Below, in pieces: positions 19,868 to 29,214 of a stretch of 61,885 nt of DNA. The notes under the pieces were generated by a model. It saw only the letters and a program-made list of their open reading frames with translations. It was not told the DNA's origin and did no database searches. Source of the stretch: an uncultured Oscillospiraceae bacterium. GTDB taxonomy: Bacteria > Bacillota > Clostridia > Oscillospirales > Acutalibacteraceae. A program made the position numbers and the translations under genes. Numbering within the stretch: the first letter of the stretch is position 1; each line of letters opens with the position of its first letter. The stretch spans positions 1 to 61,885 of the forward strand of contig URED01000007.1 in the NCBI GenBank assembly GCA_900546785.1, written 5' to 3'.

Positions 19868-19900
19868 ATTATAAATTCGGCAGGGCGAATAAATTGTCAA
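19868..19900 (-). promoter_or_regulatory. spoIIGA-sigE promoter with 21-bp spacer
   Basis: The minus strand has consensus hexamers TTGACA (19900-19895) and TATAAT (19873-19868) separated by 21 bp instead of 17. The Bacillus subtilis spoIIG promoter has the same abnormal spacing (22 bp) and needs Spo0A-phosphate. A TGCCGAA sequence in the spacer matches the 0A-box consensus TGNCGAA. Confidence 0.75.
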
Positions 19901-19911
19901 AACGAACAGCA

Positions 19912-19952
19912 TAAAAAAATAAAACGGCAACCTCTTTCGTGAGGCTGCCGTT
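19912..19952 (-). terminator. Terminator of the peptidase/exporter/GH2/cyclophilin operon
   Basis: AACGGCAGCCTC and GAGGTTGCCGTT form a 12-bp stem with a 6-nt loop, followed on the minus strand by TTATTTTTTT. Confidence 0.9.
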
Positions 19953-19965
19953 CAGCGCTATGCAA

Positions 19966-20550
19966 TTATTTAATAATCTCTATCTCATTTATAACAACAT
20001 CTTCAACAGGTTTATCGTTTGCGCCGCACGCAACGGACGCTATGGCTTCAAGCACATCGGCGCCGCCGGTAAGCTGCCCGAAGACCGTATGATGAAAATC
20101 CAGCCACGGCGTGCCGCCCACCGCTTTATAGTTCTCTATAACCTCCTGCGGGAAGCCGTTGTCCTTAAGCTGCTCCATCTGAGAGAGCAGGCTTTCGGGC
20201 ACTGATTTTGCCTGCACGATAAAAAATTGGCTGCCGTTCGTATTTGAGCCTGCGTTTGCCATGGAAAGCGCACCGTAATAATTGCGCGCGTCAAGACTGA
20301 ATTCATCCTTGAAGCTGCCGCCGAAAACAGATTCGCCGCCCATACCGGTTCCGGTAGGATCGCCGCCCTGTATCATAAAATCCTTGATAACACGGTGAAA
20401 AATGATTCCGTTATAATATCCGTTTTCCGAATGGGTGATAAAATTTTCCACCGCCTTGGACGCGACCTGAGGGAAAAGCACAAATTCCATATCGCCCATC
20501 GTTGTTTTGATAACGGCTTTAACGCCGTCCTTAACCTTAAGCTGATCCAT
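19966..20550 (-). CDS. Cyclophilin-type peptidyl-prolyl isomerase
   Basis: Cyclophilins speed proline isomerization during folding. The 194-residue protein lacks a signal peptide, so it should be cytosolic. Family motifs are present: [19 protein letters not shown] near residue 45, GALSMANAG near 93 and [10 protein letters not shown] near 105. An insertion of ~30 residues follows ([19 protein letters not shown]), typical of Clostridial members. The ATG overlaps the GH2 stop by one base (TAATG), so it is coupled to the operon of peptidase, exporter and GH2. Confidence 0.93.
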   Translation of the reverse strand: MDQLKVKDGVKAVIKTTMGDMEFVLFPQVASKAVENFITHSENGYYNGIIFHRVIKDFMIQGGDPTGTGMGGESVFGGSFKDEFSLDARNYYGALSMANAGSNTNGSQFFIVQAKSVPESLLSQMEQLKDNGFPQEVIENYKAVGGTPWLDFHHTVFGQLTGGADVLEAIASVACGANDKPVEDVVINEIEIIK

Positions 20551-22253
20551 TATAATTTGACCCTTTCATTTATATTTTTCAGAAGATCCGCAGGGATCTT
20601 TTCAATTTTTCTGTCATACGTAAGCAGGCCGTTGAGTTCATCTTCCACATCGGTAAGCTGCGTGTATACGGTTGCGGAAAGGCCCGTTTTGATCTGCGGG
20701 ATTATGACCTTTTCAAAGGTCTTTTTATATGCATTCGCAAGACTTTCACGCGAGCCGTATATTTTGTAGCCGAACATTTTGTGATTAAACGTATGGCCCT
20801 TAACACGGTGAGAAAAGCCGCCGAATTCGGAGAGCACATAGGGTCTGCCGCCTTTTTTGACCTTGATAGGCGTAAAGTAAATATGTTTTGATATAACATC
20901 CGTAACGCCGCGGTCGTGCCAGCCGGATGCGGAATCGACCGTTCGGGTCGCATCATAATTCTTGATAAAATCATAAGCTTTGGCGCTGTCAAACTGCCCC
21001 CAGCCCTCGTTAAACGGCACCCACATTGCAATACACGGGCAATTATAAAGCGCGTCAAGCATTTCTTTGAGTTCATTATAATAGCTTTGGCGCTGAGCGG
21101 CGTCCGTTCTTTTGAATGTTTTATAATCAGTGTCATCCAGATTGATTCCGATGAACGGCAAAACGGAGATCTCAAGCCCGTATCTGCCGCCGCCGTTTAC
21201 CATATCCTGCCAAACAAGGATGCCGTTTACATCGCAGTAGTGATACCAGAGCATCGGCTCTATTTTAATATGCTTTCTGAGCATATTAAAGCCCATTTTC
21301 TTCGTTGCTTTTACATCAAATTCCATTGCGGCATTAGACGGCGGAGTTAAAAATCCATCCGGATAATAGCCCTGATCGAGCAATCCGTTATGAAAATACG
21401 GCTTATTATTCAAAAACAGCCTTTCTAAACCGTTTTCGTCTGTGCCGGTTGAGAATTTGCGCATACCGAAATAAGAGCTTACACGGTCTTTACCGCAGGC
21501 AAAGGTAACGGTATACAAAAATGGGTCCTCAGGCGACCACGATTTAAAATTCGGCAGCTTAACAATATTTTCTTTCGTTTCGGCGATCAACGTATCACCG
21601 TCATAAACAGACGTTAACACCTCTGCGCCGGCGTCAAAATCAAAACGTACCTGTTCCAAATCATAATCGGGTGAGATCTTAACGCTTTTTATGTACGTCT
21701 GCGGCGTACTTTCAAGCCATACAGTTTGCCAGATGCCGCTTTGCGGGCTGTACCAGATACCGCCGCGGTGAAATTTCTGCTTGCCGCGGGAATATTCCGC
21801 CGTATCGGAAAAATCCCTTACGGTAACGTTCAGGCGGTTTTGCCCCTCTTTGATATGCTCGGTTATCTCAAAAGTAAAAGGCGTATAACCGCCTGTATGC
21901 CTGCCGACGGAAAAGCCGTTCACAAACACCTCGCACACCTGATCTACCGCACCGAAATGAATGAACACTCTGCCTTTGTTGAAATCAGACGGTATTTCAA
22001 AATATCTTTCATAATGCAGAAATTCCTCCGGCTTTAAAACTCTTCCCACGCCGGAAAGCGGGGTCTCGGGTGAAAAAGGCACTAAGATATCATAAGAATA
22101 ATTGCCAGGAAGCTTGCCGGTGTTTGTAAATTCACACTTCCACGCGCCGTTCAGATTCATAAAGCTGTTGCGTTTGAACTGCGGGCGCGGGTATTCGGAG
22201 AGCGGACAGTTTTTATCTATATTTTTTCCGAAATCAGTCAGCAGCATCATCAT
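20550..22253 (-). CDS. Glycoside hydrolase family 2 enzyme (beta-galactosidase/glucuronidase-like)
   Basis: The 567-residue protein has the GH2 layout: jelly-roll N-domain (~20-170), immunoglobulin-like domain and TIM barrel from ~270. The acid/base glutamate is in WVPFNEGWG (~415) and the nucleophile in VLSEFGG (~475). No signal peptide, so it acts inside the cell on imported sugars; specificity cannot be read. Three consecutive ATGs (22253, 22250, 22247) follow GAGGTG; the second or third has the better spacing. It overlaps the exporter gene by up to 20 bp. Its N-terminus resembles the GH2 protein at 52745. Confidence 0.9.
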   Translation of the reverse strand: MMMLLTDFGKNIDKNCPLSEYPRPQFKRNSFMNLNGAWKCEFTNTGKLPGNYSYDILVPFSPETPLSGVGRVLKPEEFLHYERYFEIPSDFNKGRVFIHFGAVDQVCEVFVNGFSVGRHTGGYTPFTFEITEHIKEGQNRLNVTVRDFSDTAEYSRGKQKFHRGGIWYSPQSGIWQTVWLESTPQTYIKSVKISPDYDLEQVRFDFDAGAEVLTSVYDGDTLIAETKENIVKLPNFKSWSPEDPFLYTVTFACGKDRVSSYFGMRKFSTGTDENGLERLFLNNKPYFHNGLLDQGYYPDGFLTPPSNAAMEFDVKATKKMGFNMLRKHIKIEPMLWYHYCDVNGILVWQDMVNGGGRYGLEISVLPFIGINLDDTDYKTFKRTDAAQRQSYYNELKEMLDALYNCPCIAMWVPFNEGWGQFDSAKAYDFIKNYDATRTVDSASGWHDRGVTDVISKHIYFTPIKVKKGGRPYVLSEFGGFSHRVKGHTFNHKMFGYKIYGSRESLANAYKKTFEKVIIPQIKTGLSATVYTQLTDVEDELNGLLTYDRKIEKIPADLLKNINERVKL

Positions 22254-23961
22254 TCACCTCACTGATAATTTTAGAATTTTCTATTCGGACATGCTTATTG
22301 CAGATCTCAAGAGCCGCCTTTTTGTGACTTACAATAATACAGGTTACATTTTTCATTTTTTTAAGGTTCATCAAAAATTCCTTTTCCGTTTCCTCATCCA
22401 AAGCGGAAGTAGCCTCATCAAGAAGCAGCACAGGTGAATCACTGAGCATGGATCTTGCAATGGCAAGGCGCTGAACCTGCCCCTCGGAAAGCCCAAGCCC
22501 TTTTTCTCCTATAACGGTATCTATCCCCTGCGGCAGTTCGCGGATAAATTTATCCGCACAGGAAATTTTGATTGCGTTTTCAATTTCTTCGTCGGTTACA
22601 TCGGTATGAATGAAAGTAAGGTTATCCCGTATTGAGCCGGAAAGCAGCATATTTCCCTGCGGCACATAGGAAAAGAGCCGCCTTGTATGCTTATCCACGG
22701 CGATTTCGCCGTCTTTCAGCTTAAGAACGATACTGCCTTTTTGAACGTTCAAAACGCCGATCAGCAGCTTTAAAAGGGTACTTTTTCCGATTCCCGATAT
22801 ACCGGTAATGGCGATAAAATCGCCCTTATTAACGGTCAAGGAAGTATCATCAAGAATCACATCGCGGTCATACTTAAAAGTAATATCGGAAAATTCTATG
22901 GATTCAAGCTTATCATAAGTGCTTTTAACGTCTATATCTTCTTCATTATTTTCTTTTTCATCCGGCAGATTGGCGATCTCCATAAGCCGTTCGGCAGAGG
23001 CAATTACGGTATAATACATGGGAAAGATTGCCGACAGGCTTGCAAACGGACCCTGCACCTGATTTACGAGCTGAAGCATGGCGGTAACCGTTCCGTAAGT
23101 AATGCTCATACCGCCGATTCCAAGCAAACACAGAGCGCCGTACGTAAGCGCAAAAACATAGCCAATATTAAATACGGAAGAAACGCCAGCGTTTGAAAGG
23201 ATCCTCATAAACCTGCGCTTCATTCTTGCCTTATAGTTTTTTTCCTGAAGGATATCTGCCTCCTCTGATATTCTTTTTTCAGCCGAAAAGGATTTGACAA
23301 CCAGCAGATTTATGATCGATTCCTGAAAAAAAGAACGTGTTGCGCCCTCTGTTTCCTGCACATTTTTATGCAGCCTTTTGAGCGGTTTTCTGAAGATACG
23401 CATACAAACCAGCACAAAAACGCCGCCCGCAAGAAAAACAAGCGCAAAGATCCGGCTTATGATTACAAGATAGATAAACGCACATACAAGCTTAACGATA
23501 TAAAACGCGGTGTTCGGAATAATGGTTGTAACGCCCTCCGTAATAACGGTGATATCGTTAAAGAGCCTGTTTTGAAGCTCGCCGGTATGATACGCGGTTA
23601 TTTTAGAATAATCCTTTTTCATGATCTCTTTAAGCAGGTATCTTCTGTAATCAATATCCAGCCTGCCCCGGCATCTTTCTGACATGCTGTTGCTGATAAG
23701 ATTCAGAGCAAGCTGAAGCATGATGATGCAAAAAAGAGCTATGGCGTATCTGATGACGTAATGAACGTCATGATATTCCACGGCGCCGTCAATGATATTT
23801 TTAGAAAAATTGGCAAACACAACGGAAAGGCTTGCCCAGATCACATTGACAAGAATGATAACGGCTAAACGCCATATCTGCTTTTTGCCTATCGTGAACA
23901 GCCATTTTATAACAGCAATATCGCTTTTTTTGAATTTTCTGTTCGTTGTGTTTTCGCTCAC
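22234..23961 (-). CDS. ABC exporter, fused membrane and ATPase domains
   Basis: The 575-residue half-transporter has about six membrane helices in residues 25-310 and an ATPase domain from ~345 with Walker A GISGIGKSTLL, signature LSEGQVQRLAIARS (an unusual E in place of the second G), Walker B VLLLDEATSAL and H-loop SHKKA. This architecture matches peptide or lipid exporters; no C39 peptidase domain is present. The start overlaps the signal-peptidase-like gene by ATGA, so the two are coupled. Substrate unknown; a processed peptide is the natural guess. Confidence 0.9.
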   Translation of the reverse strand: MSENTTNRKFKKSDIAVIKWLFTIGKKQIWRLAVIILVNVIWASLSVVFANFSKNIIDGAVEYHDVHYVIRYAIALFCIIMLQLALNLISNSMSERCRGRLDIDYRRYLLKEIMKKDYSKITAYHTGELQNRLFNDITVITEGVTTIIPNTAFYIVKLVCAFIYLVIISRIFALVFLAGGVFVLVCMRIFRKPLKRLHKNVQETEGATRSFFQESIINLLVVKSFSAEKRISEEADILQEKNYKARMKRRFMRILSNAGVSSVFNIGYVFALTYGALCLLGIGGMSITYGTVTAMLQLVNQVQGPFASLSAIFPMYYTVIASAERLMEIANLPDEKENNEEDIDVKSTYDKLESIEFSDITFKYDRDVILDDTSLTVNKGDFIAITGISGIGKSTLLKLLIGVLNVQKGSIVLKLKDGEIAVDKHTRRLFSYVPQGNMLLSGSIRDNLTFIHTDVTDEEIENAIKISCADKFIRELPQGIDTVIGEKGLGLSEGQVQRLAIARSMLSDSPVLLLDEATSALDEETEKEFLMNLKKMKNVTCIIVSHKKAALEICNKHVRIENSKIISEVNDDAAD

Positions 23962-24425
23962 GAGCCGATACCCCGTTTAATGATTCTTTTAATTTTATTG
24001 ATCGCTCTTTTCGGATATACATAAAGCGGCCTCAGCGGAAGAAGCGCGACCCATATTCTTGAATAGAGCTTATATGCTTTATTGGTTTCAAGATCAACAT
24101 ATTTTTTTCCGTTTTTATAAAACGATTTTAAAACGCCCACGATCATATCGTCTGTTACATATTCCCTGTTCAGCAGATTATCGCCTACAATAACATAATG
24201 ATCTCCGCAGACCTTAACGACTCTGTGCATAATATATTTACCCGACTTACTCATATAAACGGGAATATCATATTTTTTAAGGCGGCCGTTCTGTTTGACC
24301 ACGATGATCGTATCCTTTTGATGGTGGATCAGCGGCTCCATGGAAGTGCCGCTGGTAAGGCCGGTATAGATACCGTTTTGCGCAACAGCCTCTTTGATTG
24401 ACTTAAAATTATCCGTTTGTGCCAA
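23958..24425 (-). CDS. S24/S26 signal-peptidase-like protein (Ser-His type)
   Basis: The 155-residue protein has the S26 serine motif LTSGTSMEPLI near residue 25 and, where bacterial signal peptidase I carries its lysine, reads YIMHRVVKV near residue 70, then the family GD motif VIVGDNL. Histidine at that point is the SipW/ER-type arrangement. No clear membrane helix is seen, only a basic amphipathic C-terminus. The TTG at 24425 is chosen because CCGGAGGG lies just upstream and homology begins here. It is the first gene of the operon and overlaps the exporter by 4 bp, suggesting it trims the exported peptide. Confidence 0.82.
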   Translation of the reverse strand: MAQTDNFKSIKEAVAQNGIYTGLTSGTSMEPLIHHQKDTIIVVKQNGRLKKYDIPVYMSKSGKYIMHRVVKVCGDHYVIVGDNLLNREYVTDDMIVGVLKSFYKNGKKYVDLETNKAYKLYSRIWVALLPLRPLYVYPKRAINKIKRIIKRGIGS

Positions 24426-24458
24426 GACAAGCCCTCCGGTAAATAAAATCCTTATAAA

Positions 24459-24487
24459 AGTATAGCATATAAAACGATCATATGCAA
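24459..24487 (-). promoter_or_regulatory. Promoter of the peptidase/exporter operon
   Basis: TTGCAT (24487-24482), 17 bp, TATACT (24464-24459) on the minus strand, with TGC directly before the -10 (extended -10). Confidence 0.65.
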
Positions 24488-24504
24488 ACAGGAGTTTTAT
24501 ATAA

Positions 24505-24550
24505 AAAAGAAAAAGGGTTGTAAAAAGCAAAAGTCCTTTACAACCCCTTT
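24505..24550 (-). terminator. Terminator of the ilv-leu operon
   Basis: On the minus strand GGGTTGTAAA and TTTACAACCC form a 10-bp stem with a 12-nt loop, followed by TTTTTCTTTTTT. Confidence 0.85.
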
Positions 24551-24553
24551 TAA

Positions 24554-24985
24554 CTATGCAGTTCTTTTTTGCAGATCAGCGCTCAGCTCATAGCTGATAT
24601 TGTTTTCGCGGCACCATTCGCAAAGCTGCTCAACAAGAAACTTTTCGGCAAATTCGTTAAGCCCGTCTTTAAGTTCTGGATAAGCGTTAAAATATTTCCA
24701 AAACGTTTCTATAAAATCTTCGGAATGTACCTTTGCGAGTATCCCGTTAAGCTTTGCAGAACCGCGTTTTTTAACAAACGCACGCATGATCTCTTCATTG
24801 CTGACGGTCAAGAAAGGAATGATCCCCAGCGAAACGAGATACGCTGTCTGACCAATGCCCTCCGGCTTTTCAAGATCGTCAAGTTCATAAATGCTTTTGA
24901 TCGTGTAATCGCGGTATGAGAACCAATATTCAGAGGAGCCGCCGCCGCATTTTTGAAGCAGTTCATCATCAATAGTAAGTGTCAT
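24554..24985 (-). CDS. Uncharacterized protein behind leuD
   Basis: A 143-residue soluble, acidic protein that I do not recognise. It begins MTLTIDDELLQKCGGGSSEY, carries YWFSYRDYTIKSIYELDDL and then a hydrophobic LVSLGIIPFL segment, followed by a helical C-terminal half with an EQLCEWCRENN motif. Two starts are possible: the ATG at 24985, or a TTG at 24991 with GGGAG 6 bp upstream. It begins just past the leuD stop and ends at the operon terminator, so it is probably co-transcribed with the branched-chain amino-acid genes. No function can be assigned. Confidence 0.7.
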   Translation of the reverse strand: MTLTIDDELLQKCGGGSSEYWFSYRDYTIKSIYELDDLEKPEGIGQTAYLVSLGIIPFLTVSNEEIMRAFVKKRGSAKLNGILAKVHSEDFIETFWKYFNAYPELKDGLNEFAEKFLVEQLCEWCRENNISYELSADLQKRTA

Positions 24986-25004
24986 TGCCAATAGAATCTC
25001 CCGA

Positions 25005-25487
25005 TCAACCAATTGAATTTAATAAACCGCCCTTAGCGATAATATTTTGAATAAATTCCGGAAACGGCTGCGCCTGAAACGTTTTGCCGAGCGTGATATC
25101 GGTAATGACGCCGGTATTGAAATCGACTTCAACCGTATCGCCGTTCTGAATCTCCTTAGCCGCTTCGTCACATTCAAGAATTGCAAGGCCGATATTGATT
25201 GCGTTTCTGTAAAAGATTCGCGCAAAAGTAGACGCGATAACGCATGAAACACCGCTTGCCTTGATTGCGATGGGCGCATGCTCTCTTGAAGAGCCGCAGC
25301 CGAAATTTGCGCCTGCGACCATGATATCGCCGGTCTTTACGTTATTTACGAAATCCTTATCTATATCTTCCATACAATGGGAAGCCAGCCACGCATCATC
25401 GCTTTTATTGAGATAACGCGCGGGAATAATAACGTCCGTATCCACGTTATCGCCGAATTTATGAACAGTTCCCTTTGCTTTATCCAT
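25005..25487 (-). CDS. leuD: 3-isopropylmalate dehydratase small subunit
   Basis: LeuD pairs with LeuC to isomerize 2-isopropylmalate to 3-isopropylmalate in leucine synthesis. The 160-residue protein has the swivel-domain motif [18 protein letters not shown] near residue 58 and the N-terminal [16 protein letters not shown]. The length matches the short archaeal/Clostridial type. It follows leuC by 12 bp. Confidence 0.96.
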   Translation of the reverse strand: MDKAKGTVHKFGDNVDTDVIIPARYLNKSDDAWLASHCMEDIDKDFVNNVKTGDIMVAGANFGCGSSREHAPIAIKASGVSCVIASTFARIFYRNAINIGLAILECDEAAKEIQNGDTVEVDFNTGVITDITLGKTFQAQPFPEFIQNIIAKGGLLNSIG

Positions 25488-25499
25488 TCAGAACCCTCC

Positions 25500-26759
25500 T
25501 TAAATCTTTGCGGGATCGGCAATGAAGCCCGCAACAGCCGAAGCAGCGGCAACGGCAGGAGAAGCAAGATAGATCTCCGATTCCGTGTGGCCCATTCTGC
25601 CCACAAAATTTCTGTTTGAAGTTGAAACGGCTCTTTCGCCTTTCGCAAGAATACCCATATGCCCGCCGAGGCAGGGACCGCATGTAGGCGTTGAAACGAT
25701 GGCGCCCGCTTCGATAAATATTTCCGTAAGGCCTTCTTTAATACAGTCAAGATAGATCTGCTGAGTGGCAGGAATAACGATAACGCGAACGCCGTCTGCA
25801 ACCTTTTTGCCCTTAAGAATGGCCGCAGCTGTGCGCATATCCTCCATCCTGCCGTTTGTGCAGGAGCCGATAACGACCTGATCTATCTTGATCTCGGGCA
25901 CTTCATCTATGGTTTTTGTATTCTCAGGCAGATGCGGAAAAGCAACGGTTGGACGAAGCGTGCTGAGATCCACGGTTATCGTGCTTTCATATTCTGCATC
26001 CTCATCAGCCTCATAGACCTTATAAGGGCGCTCAGATCTGCCGTTCACATAGGCAAGCGTTACCTCATCAACGGGGAATATGCCGTTTTTGGCGCCGCAT
26101 TCGATCGCCATGTTGGAGATCGTTAGGCGGTCGTCCATAGAAAGGTTTTTAATGCCGTCTCCCGTAAATTCAAGGCTTTTATACAATGCGCCGTCTACGC
26201 CGATACTGCCGATGATATTCAAAATAACATCCTTGCCGCAGATATATTCGGGCTTTTCGCCTGTAATTACCACTTTTATAGCGGACGGAACCTTGAACCA
26301 AGCCATGCCGGTGATCATGCCGGCTGCCATATCGGTGGAACCGACACCCGTTGAAAACGCGCCGAGCGCGCCGTATGTGCAGGTATGGCTGTCCGCGCCT
26401 ATAATACAATCGCCGCAGGTGACGATACCCTGCTCCGGCAAAAGCGCATGCTCAATGCCCATTTTGCCGACATCGTAATAATGCAGAATGCCGTGGCGGG
26501 CTGCAAATTCCCTGACCTGCTTGCAGTTCTGCGCGGACTGAATATCCTTGTTCGGCGTAAAATGATCCATAACAAGCGAAAGCCTTGTTTTATCAAATAT
26601 TTTATCCTTGCCGTATTTTTCCATAACATTTATGGCTACCGGAGAAGTTACGTCATTACCGAGCACCATATCCAGCTTTGCATTGATAAGCTGGCCGGCG
26701 GTAACGCTTTCAAGCCCGGCGTGATCCGCAAGGATCTTTTGCGTCATAGTCATTCCCAT
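25500..26759 (-). CDS. leuC: 3-isopropylmalate dehydratase large subunit
   Basis: The catalytic, 4Fe-4S-bearing half of isopropylmalate isomerase. The 419-residue protein has the cluster ligands in [10 protein letters not shown] (~297) and [11 protein letters not shown] (~358), and the aconitase-family [15 protein letters not shown] near 120. The ATG at 26759 follows AAGGTGATAATT; an in-frame GTG 9 bp earlier is part of that ribosome-binding site. It lies about 50 bp behind ilvN. Confidence 0.96.
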   Translation of the reverse strand: MGMTMTQKILADHAGLESVTAGQLINAKLDMVLGNDVTSPVAINVMEKYGKDKIFDKTRLSLVMDHFTPNKDIQSAQNCKQVREFAARHGILHYYDVGKMGIEHALLPEQGIVTCGDCIIGADSHTCTYGALGAFSTGVGSTDMAAGMITGMAWFKVPSAIKVVITGEKPEYICGKDVILNIIGSIGVDGALYKSLEFTGDGIKNLSMDDRLTISNMAIECGAKNGIFPVDEVTLAYVNGRSERPYKVYEADEDAEYESTITVDLSTLRPTVAFPHLPENTKTIDEVPEIKIDQVVIGSCTNGRMEDMRTAAAILKGKKVADGVRVIVIPATQQIYLDCIKEGLTEIFIEAGAIVSTPTCGPCLGGHMGILAKGERAVSTSNRNFVGRMGHTESEIYLASPAVAAASAVAGFIADPAKI

Positions 26760-26808
26760 AATTATCACCTTGTATTAATAAACATGAATATCCTAAGAAA
26801 GGAGAAAA

Positions 26809-27315
26809 TCAAAGATCTTCGGAAAAGGATTCCGAACCTCTTTCAAGTGAGGTTGCACCCGTTCTTGCCATCTCTATAATGCCGAAATCGGATACCGCGC
26901 CGATAAATTCATCAATCGTATCCGGTCTGCCGGTAAGCTCCAGAGTAAAGCTTTCAAGCGTTACATCTATGATTCTTGCGCCGTACTTTCTGTTGATCTC
27001 CAGCAGGGCATTTTTCTTTTCAATCCCCTTTGCTCTGACTTTTAACAGCAGAAGCTCTGAGGAAACGGAATTCTCATCGGTTAAAAGCTCTACTTTTTTA
27101 ACGATCTCAAGCTTTAAAAGCTGCATTTCAATCTGGCGAGCCATTCCGGTTTCCGCTTCCGATACAACGGTCATCCTTGAAAACGCGGGATCTTCCGTTT
27201 CGCTGACCGTGAGCGAATTGATATTGTATCCCCTGCGGCTGAAGAGGCTTGCCACGCGCTGCAAAACACCGCTCTGATTATCAACAAGAACCGAAAAAGT
27301 AAGTTTTTCCGTCAT
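26809..27315 (-). CDS. ilvN: Acetolactate synthase small (regulatory) subunit
   Basis: This subunit stimulates the catalytic subunit and confers feedback inhibition by valine. The 168-residue protein has the N-terminal ACT domain (~5-75: FSVLVDNQSGVLQRVASLFS, RRGYNINSLTVSETED) and a C-terminal ALS-regulatory domain (~85-155). It follows ilvB by 17 bp, giving the order ilvB-ilvN-leuC-leuD. Confidence 0.96.
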   Translation of the reverse strand: MTEKLTFSVLVDNQSGVLQRVASLFSRRGYNINSLTVSETEDPAFSRMTVVSEAETGMARQIEMQLLKLEIVKKVELLTDENSVSSELLLLKVRAKGIEKKNALLEINRKYGARIIDVTLESFTLELTGRPDTIDEFIGAVSDFGIIEMARTGATSLERGSESFSEDL

Positions 27316-27332
27316 GATCTACAACCTCCCCA

Positions 27333-28997
27333 TCAATTAAAATTCATAATAATATCGTCTGACGAACCTCCCGGCGGGATCATCGGCAGAACGTTGGAAT
27401 CCGGCGAGATACGGCAGTCAACAACAACAGGAGCGTTATAAGCAAGCGCCTCTTTGACAACGCTTTCGATCTGATCGTTATTTTCTATTCTCAGCCCTTT
27501 AACGCCGAACGCCTCGGCAACCTTAACGAAATCCGTTTTTCTGTTGGGATCCGTATCCGCAAAACGATTGCCGTAAAACAGCTTTTGCCACTGGCGCACC
27601 ATACCCAGAACCTTGTTATTCATAATAAACATGACTACGGGTATATTGTACGAAGCCATAGTTGCAAGCTCGTTGAGGTTCATGTGGAAGCCGCCGTCGC
27701 CGGCAAAGAGCACGATCTTCTTTTCAGGACTTCCGAACGCAGCGCCCATTGCAGCGCCCATGGAATAGCCCATGGTACCGAGGCCGCCGCTTGTAAGCAA
27801 GGTGCGGGGCTGACGGAATCTGTAAAACTGAGCAGCCCACAGCTGATGCTGGCCTACGTCTGTGACGATGATGGTATCGTCAGCCGTATTTTCATCGATG
27901 CATTCAATAAGCGTCTGCGGATTTACATAATCGTCTATCTGGTTTTGCACGAACGGACGTTTCCAGCTGTTGATCTCGGATTTCCATTCGGAATGGTCGC
28001 TCTTATGCAGCGCCTTCGTCAGAATGGGAAGCACCTCTTTAAGATCTCCTCTTAAATGGCAATCCGAATGAACGTTTTTATCCATTTCCGCAGGGTCAAT
28101 ATCAATATGTACAACATCTGCCTTGGGTGCGAATTTAAGCCGATTACCAGCAACCCTGTCTGAAAATCTTGCGCCGCATGCAATGAGCAGATCGCACTGC
28201 GCGGCGGCTTTGTTTGATTCAAATCTGCCGTGCATACCGATAAGGCCTACATAAAGCTCGTGCTCATGGTCAAACGCACCGAGGCCCATAAGCGAAGAAA
28301 CAACGGGGCAATCCAGCTTTTCCGCAAAAGCTCTGATCTCTTTGCTGCTGTCTGCCGAAATGGCACCGCCGCCGATATAGATAAGCGGCTTTTTACATTT
28401 TTCAAGCAGCTCAACAGCGCGCTCGATACTCCTGTTTTTGGGATGAACGGGTTCGGACGGCTGCTGCTTGGGAGCGGGATAATATTCGCATTTTGCGGCT
28501 GTGATATCCTTGGGTATATCAACAAGCACGGGGCCTTTTCTGCCGCTGATCGCGATTCTGAAAGCGCTTCTTATGGTATCCGCAAGCTCTTCAACCGTGC
28601 GCACCATAAAATTATGCTTTGTGATCGGCATGGTGATACCTTTGATATCGACCTCCTGGAAAGAATCCCTGCCTATCATAGAGGTACCTACATTACAGGT
28701 GATAGCGACCATCGGAATCGAATCCATATAGGCGGTGGCAATGCCGGTAACAAGATTTGTAGAACCAGGACCGGAAGTTGCGAAGCAAACGCCGACCTTG
28801 CCTGTTGCCCTTGCATAACCGTCTGCGGCATGGGACGCGCCCTGCTCGTGCGCGGTCAGAACATGATTAAATGTGTCTCCGTATTTATATAGTTCGTCGA
28901 ATATATTAAGAATCGTGCCTCCGGGATAGCCGAAAACAGTATCAACGCCCTGTTCTTTCAGAACTTCAAGAACGATCTGCGATCCGTTTAATTCCAT
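27333..28997 (-). CDS. ilvB: Acetolactate synthase large (catalytic) subunit
   Basis: The thiamine-diphosphate enzyme condenses two pyruvates, or pyruvate with 2-oxobutyrate, at the start of valine, leucine and isoleucine synthesis. The 554-residue protein has the cofactor glutamate in LTAHEQGASHAADGYAR (~50), GVCFATSGPGSTNLVTG (~75) and the ThDP/Mg motif FAGDGGFHMNLNEL (~440). It is the first gene of the operon, with CGGAGGG before the ATG. The short leader holds no T-box or leader peptide. Confidence 0.96.
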   Translation of the reverse strand: MELNGSQIVLEVLKEQGVDTVFGYPGGTILNIFDELYKYGDTFNHVLTAHEQGASHAADGYARATGKVGVCFATSGPGSTNLVTGIATAYMDSIPMVAITCNVGTSMIGRDSFQEVDIKGITMPITKHNFMVRTVEELADTIRSAFRIAISGRKGPVLVDIPKDITAAKCEYYPAPKQQPSEPVHPKNRSIERAVELLEKCKKPLIYIGGGAISADSSKEIRAFAEKLDCPVVSSLMGLGAFDHEHELYVGLIGMHGRFESNKAAAQCDLLIACGARFSDRVAGNRLKFAPKADVVHIDIDPAEMDKNVHSDCHLRGDLKEVLPILTKALHKSDHSEWKSEINSWKRPFVQNQIDDYVNPQTLIECIDENTADDTIIVTDVGQHQLWAAQFYRFRQPRTLLTSGGLGTMGYSMGAAMGAAFGSPEKKIVLFAGDGGFHMNLNELATMASYNIPVVMFIMNNKVLGMVRQWQKLFYGNRFADTDPNRKTDFVKVAEAFGVKGLRIENNDQIESVVKEALAYNAPVVVDCRISPDSNVLPMIPPGGSSDDIIMNFN

Positions 28998-29038
28998 TAC
29001 AATCCCTCCGTTATACTTATCAATAAATATTTATAGAT

Positions 29039-29067
29039 ATTTTAGTATTTTTGTGCTGTAAAGTCAA
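29039..29067 (-). promoter_or_regulatory. ilvB promoter
   Basis: TTGACT (29067-29062), 17 bp, TAAAAT (29044-29039) on the minus strand, about 40 bp before the ilvB ATG. Confidence 0.75.
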
Positions 29068-29140
29068 GGTGTATTTTACAGGGAATGGCGATTGCGAAAA
29101 ATATCAGAAAAACGCGAAAGCATTCTTGAGCAATTTAGCC

Positions 29141-29169
29141 TTGCCAAATCTTTTCCCTTGCGATATACT
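29141..29169 (+). promoter_or_regulatory. ychF promoter
   Basis: TTGCCA (29141-29146), 17 bp, TATACT (29164-29169), 45 bp before the ychF ATG. Confidence 0.7.
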
Positions 29170-29214
29170 ATAAAATAATAGTTTTGATAACTTGTATTTA
29201 AGGAGAGCACAGAT

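Noticed and set aside
28998..29038. T-box or leader peptide before ilvB
   Set aside because: The leader is only about 35 nt and lacks the T-box core or runs of Leu/Val/Ile codons.
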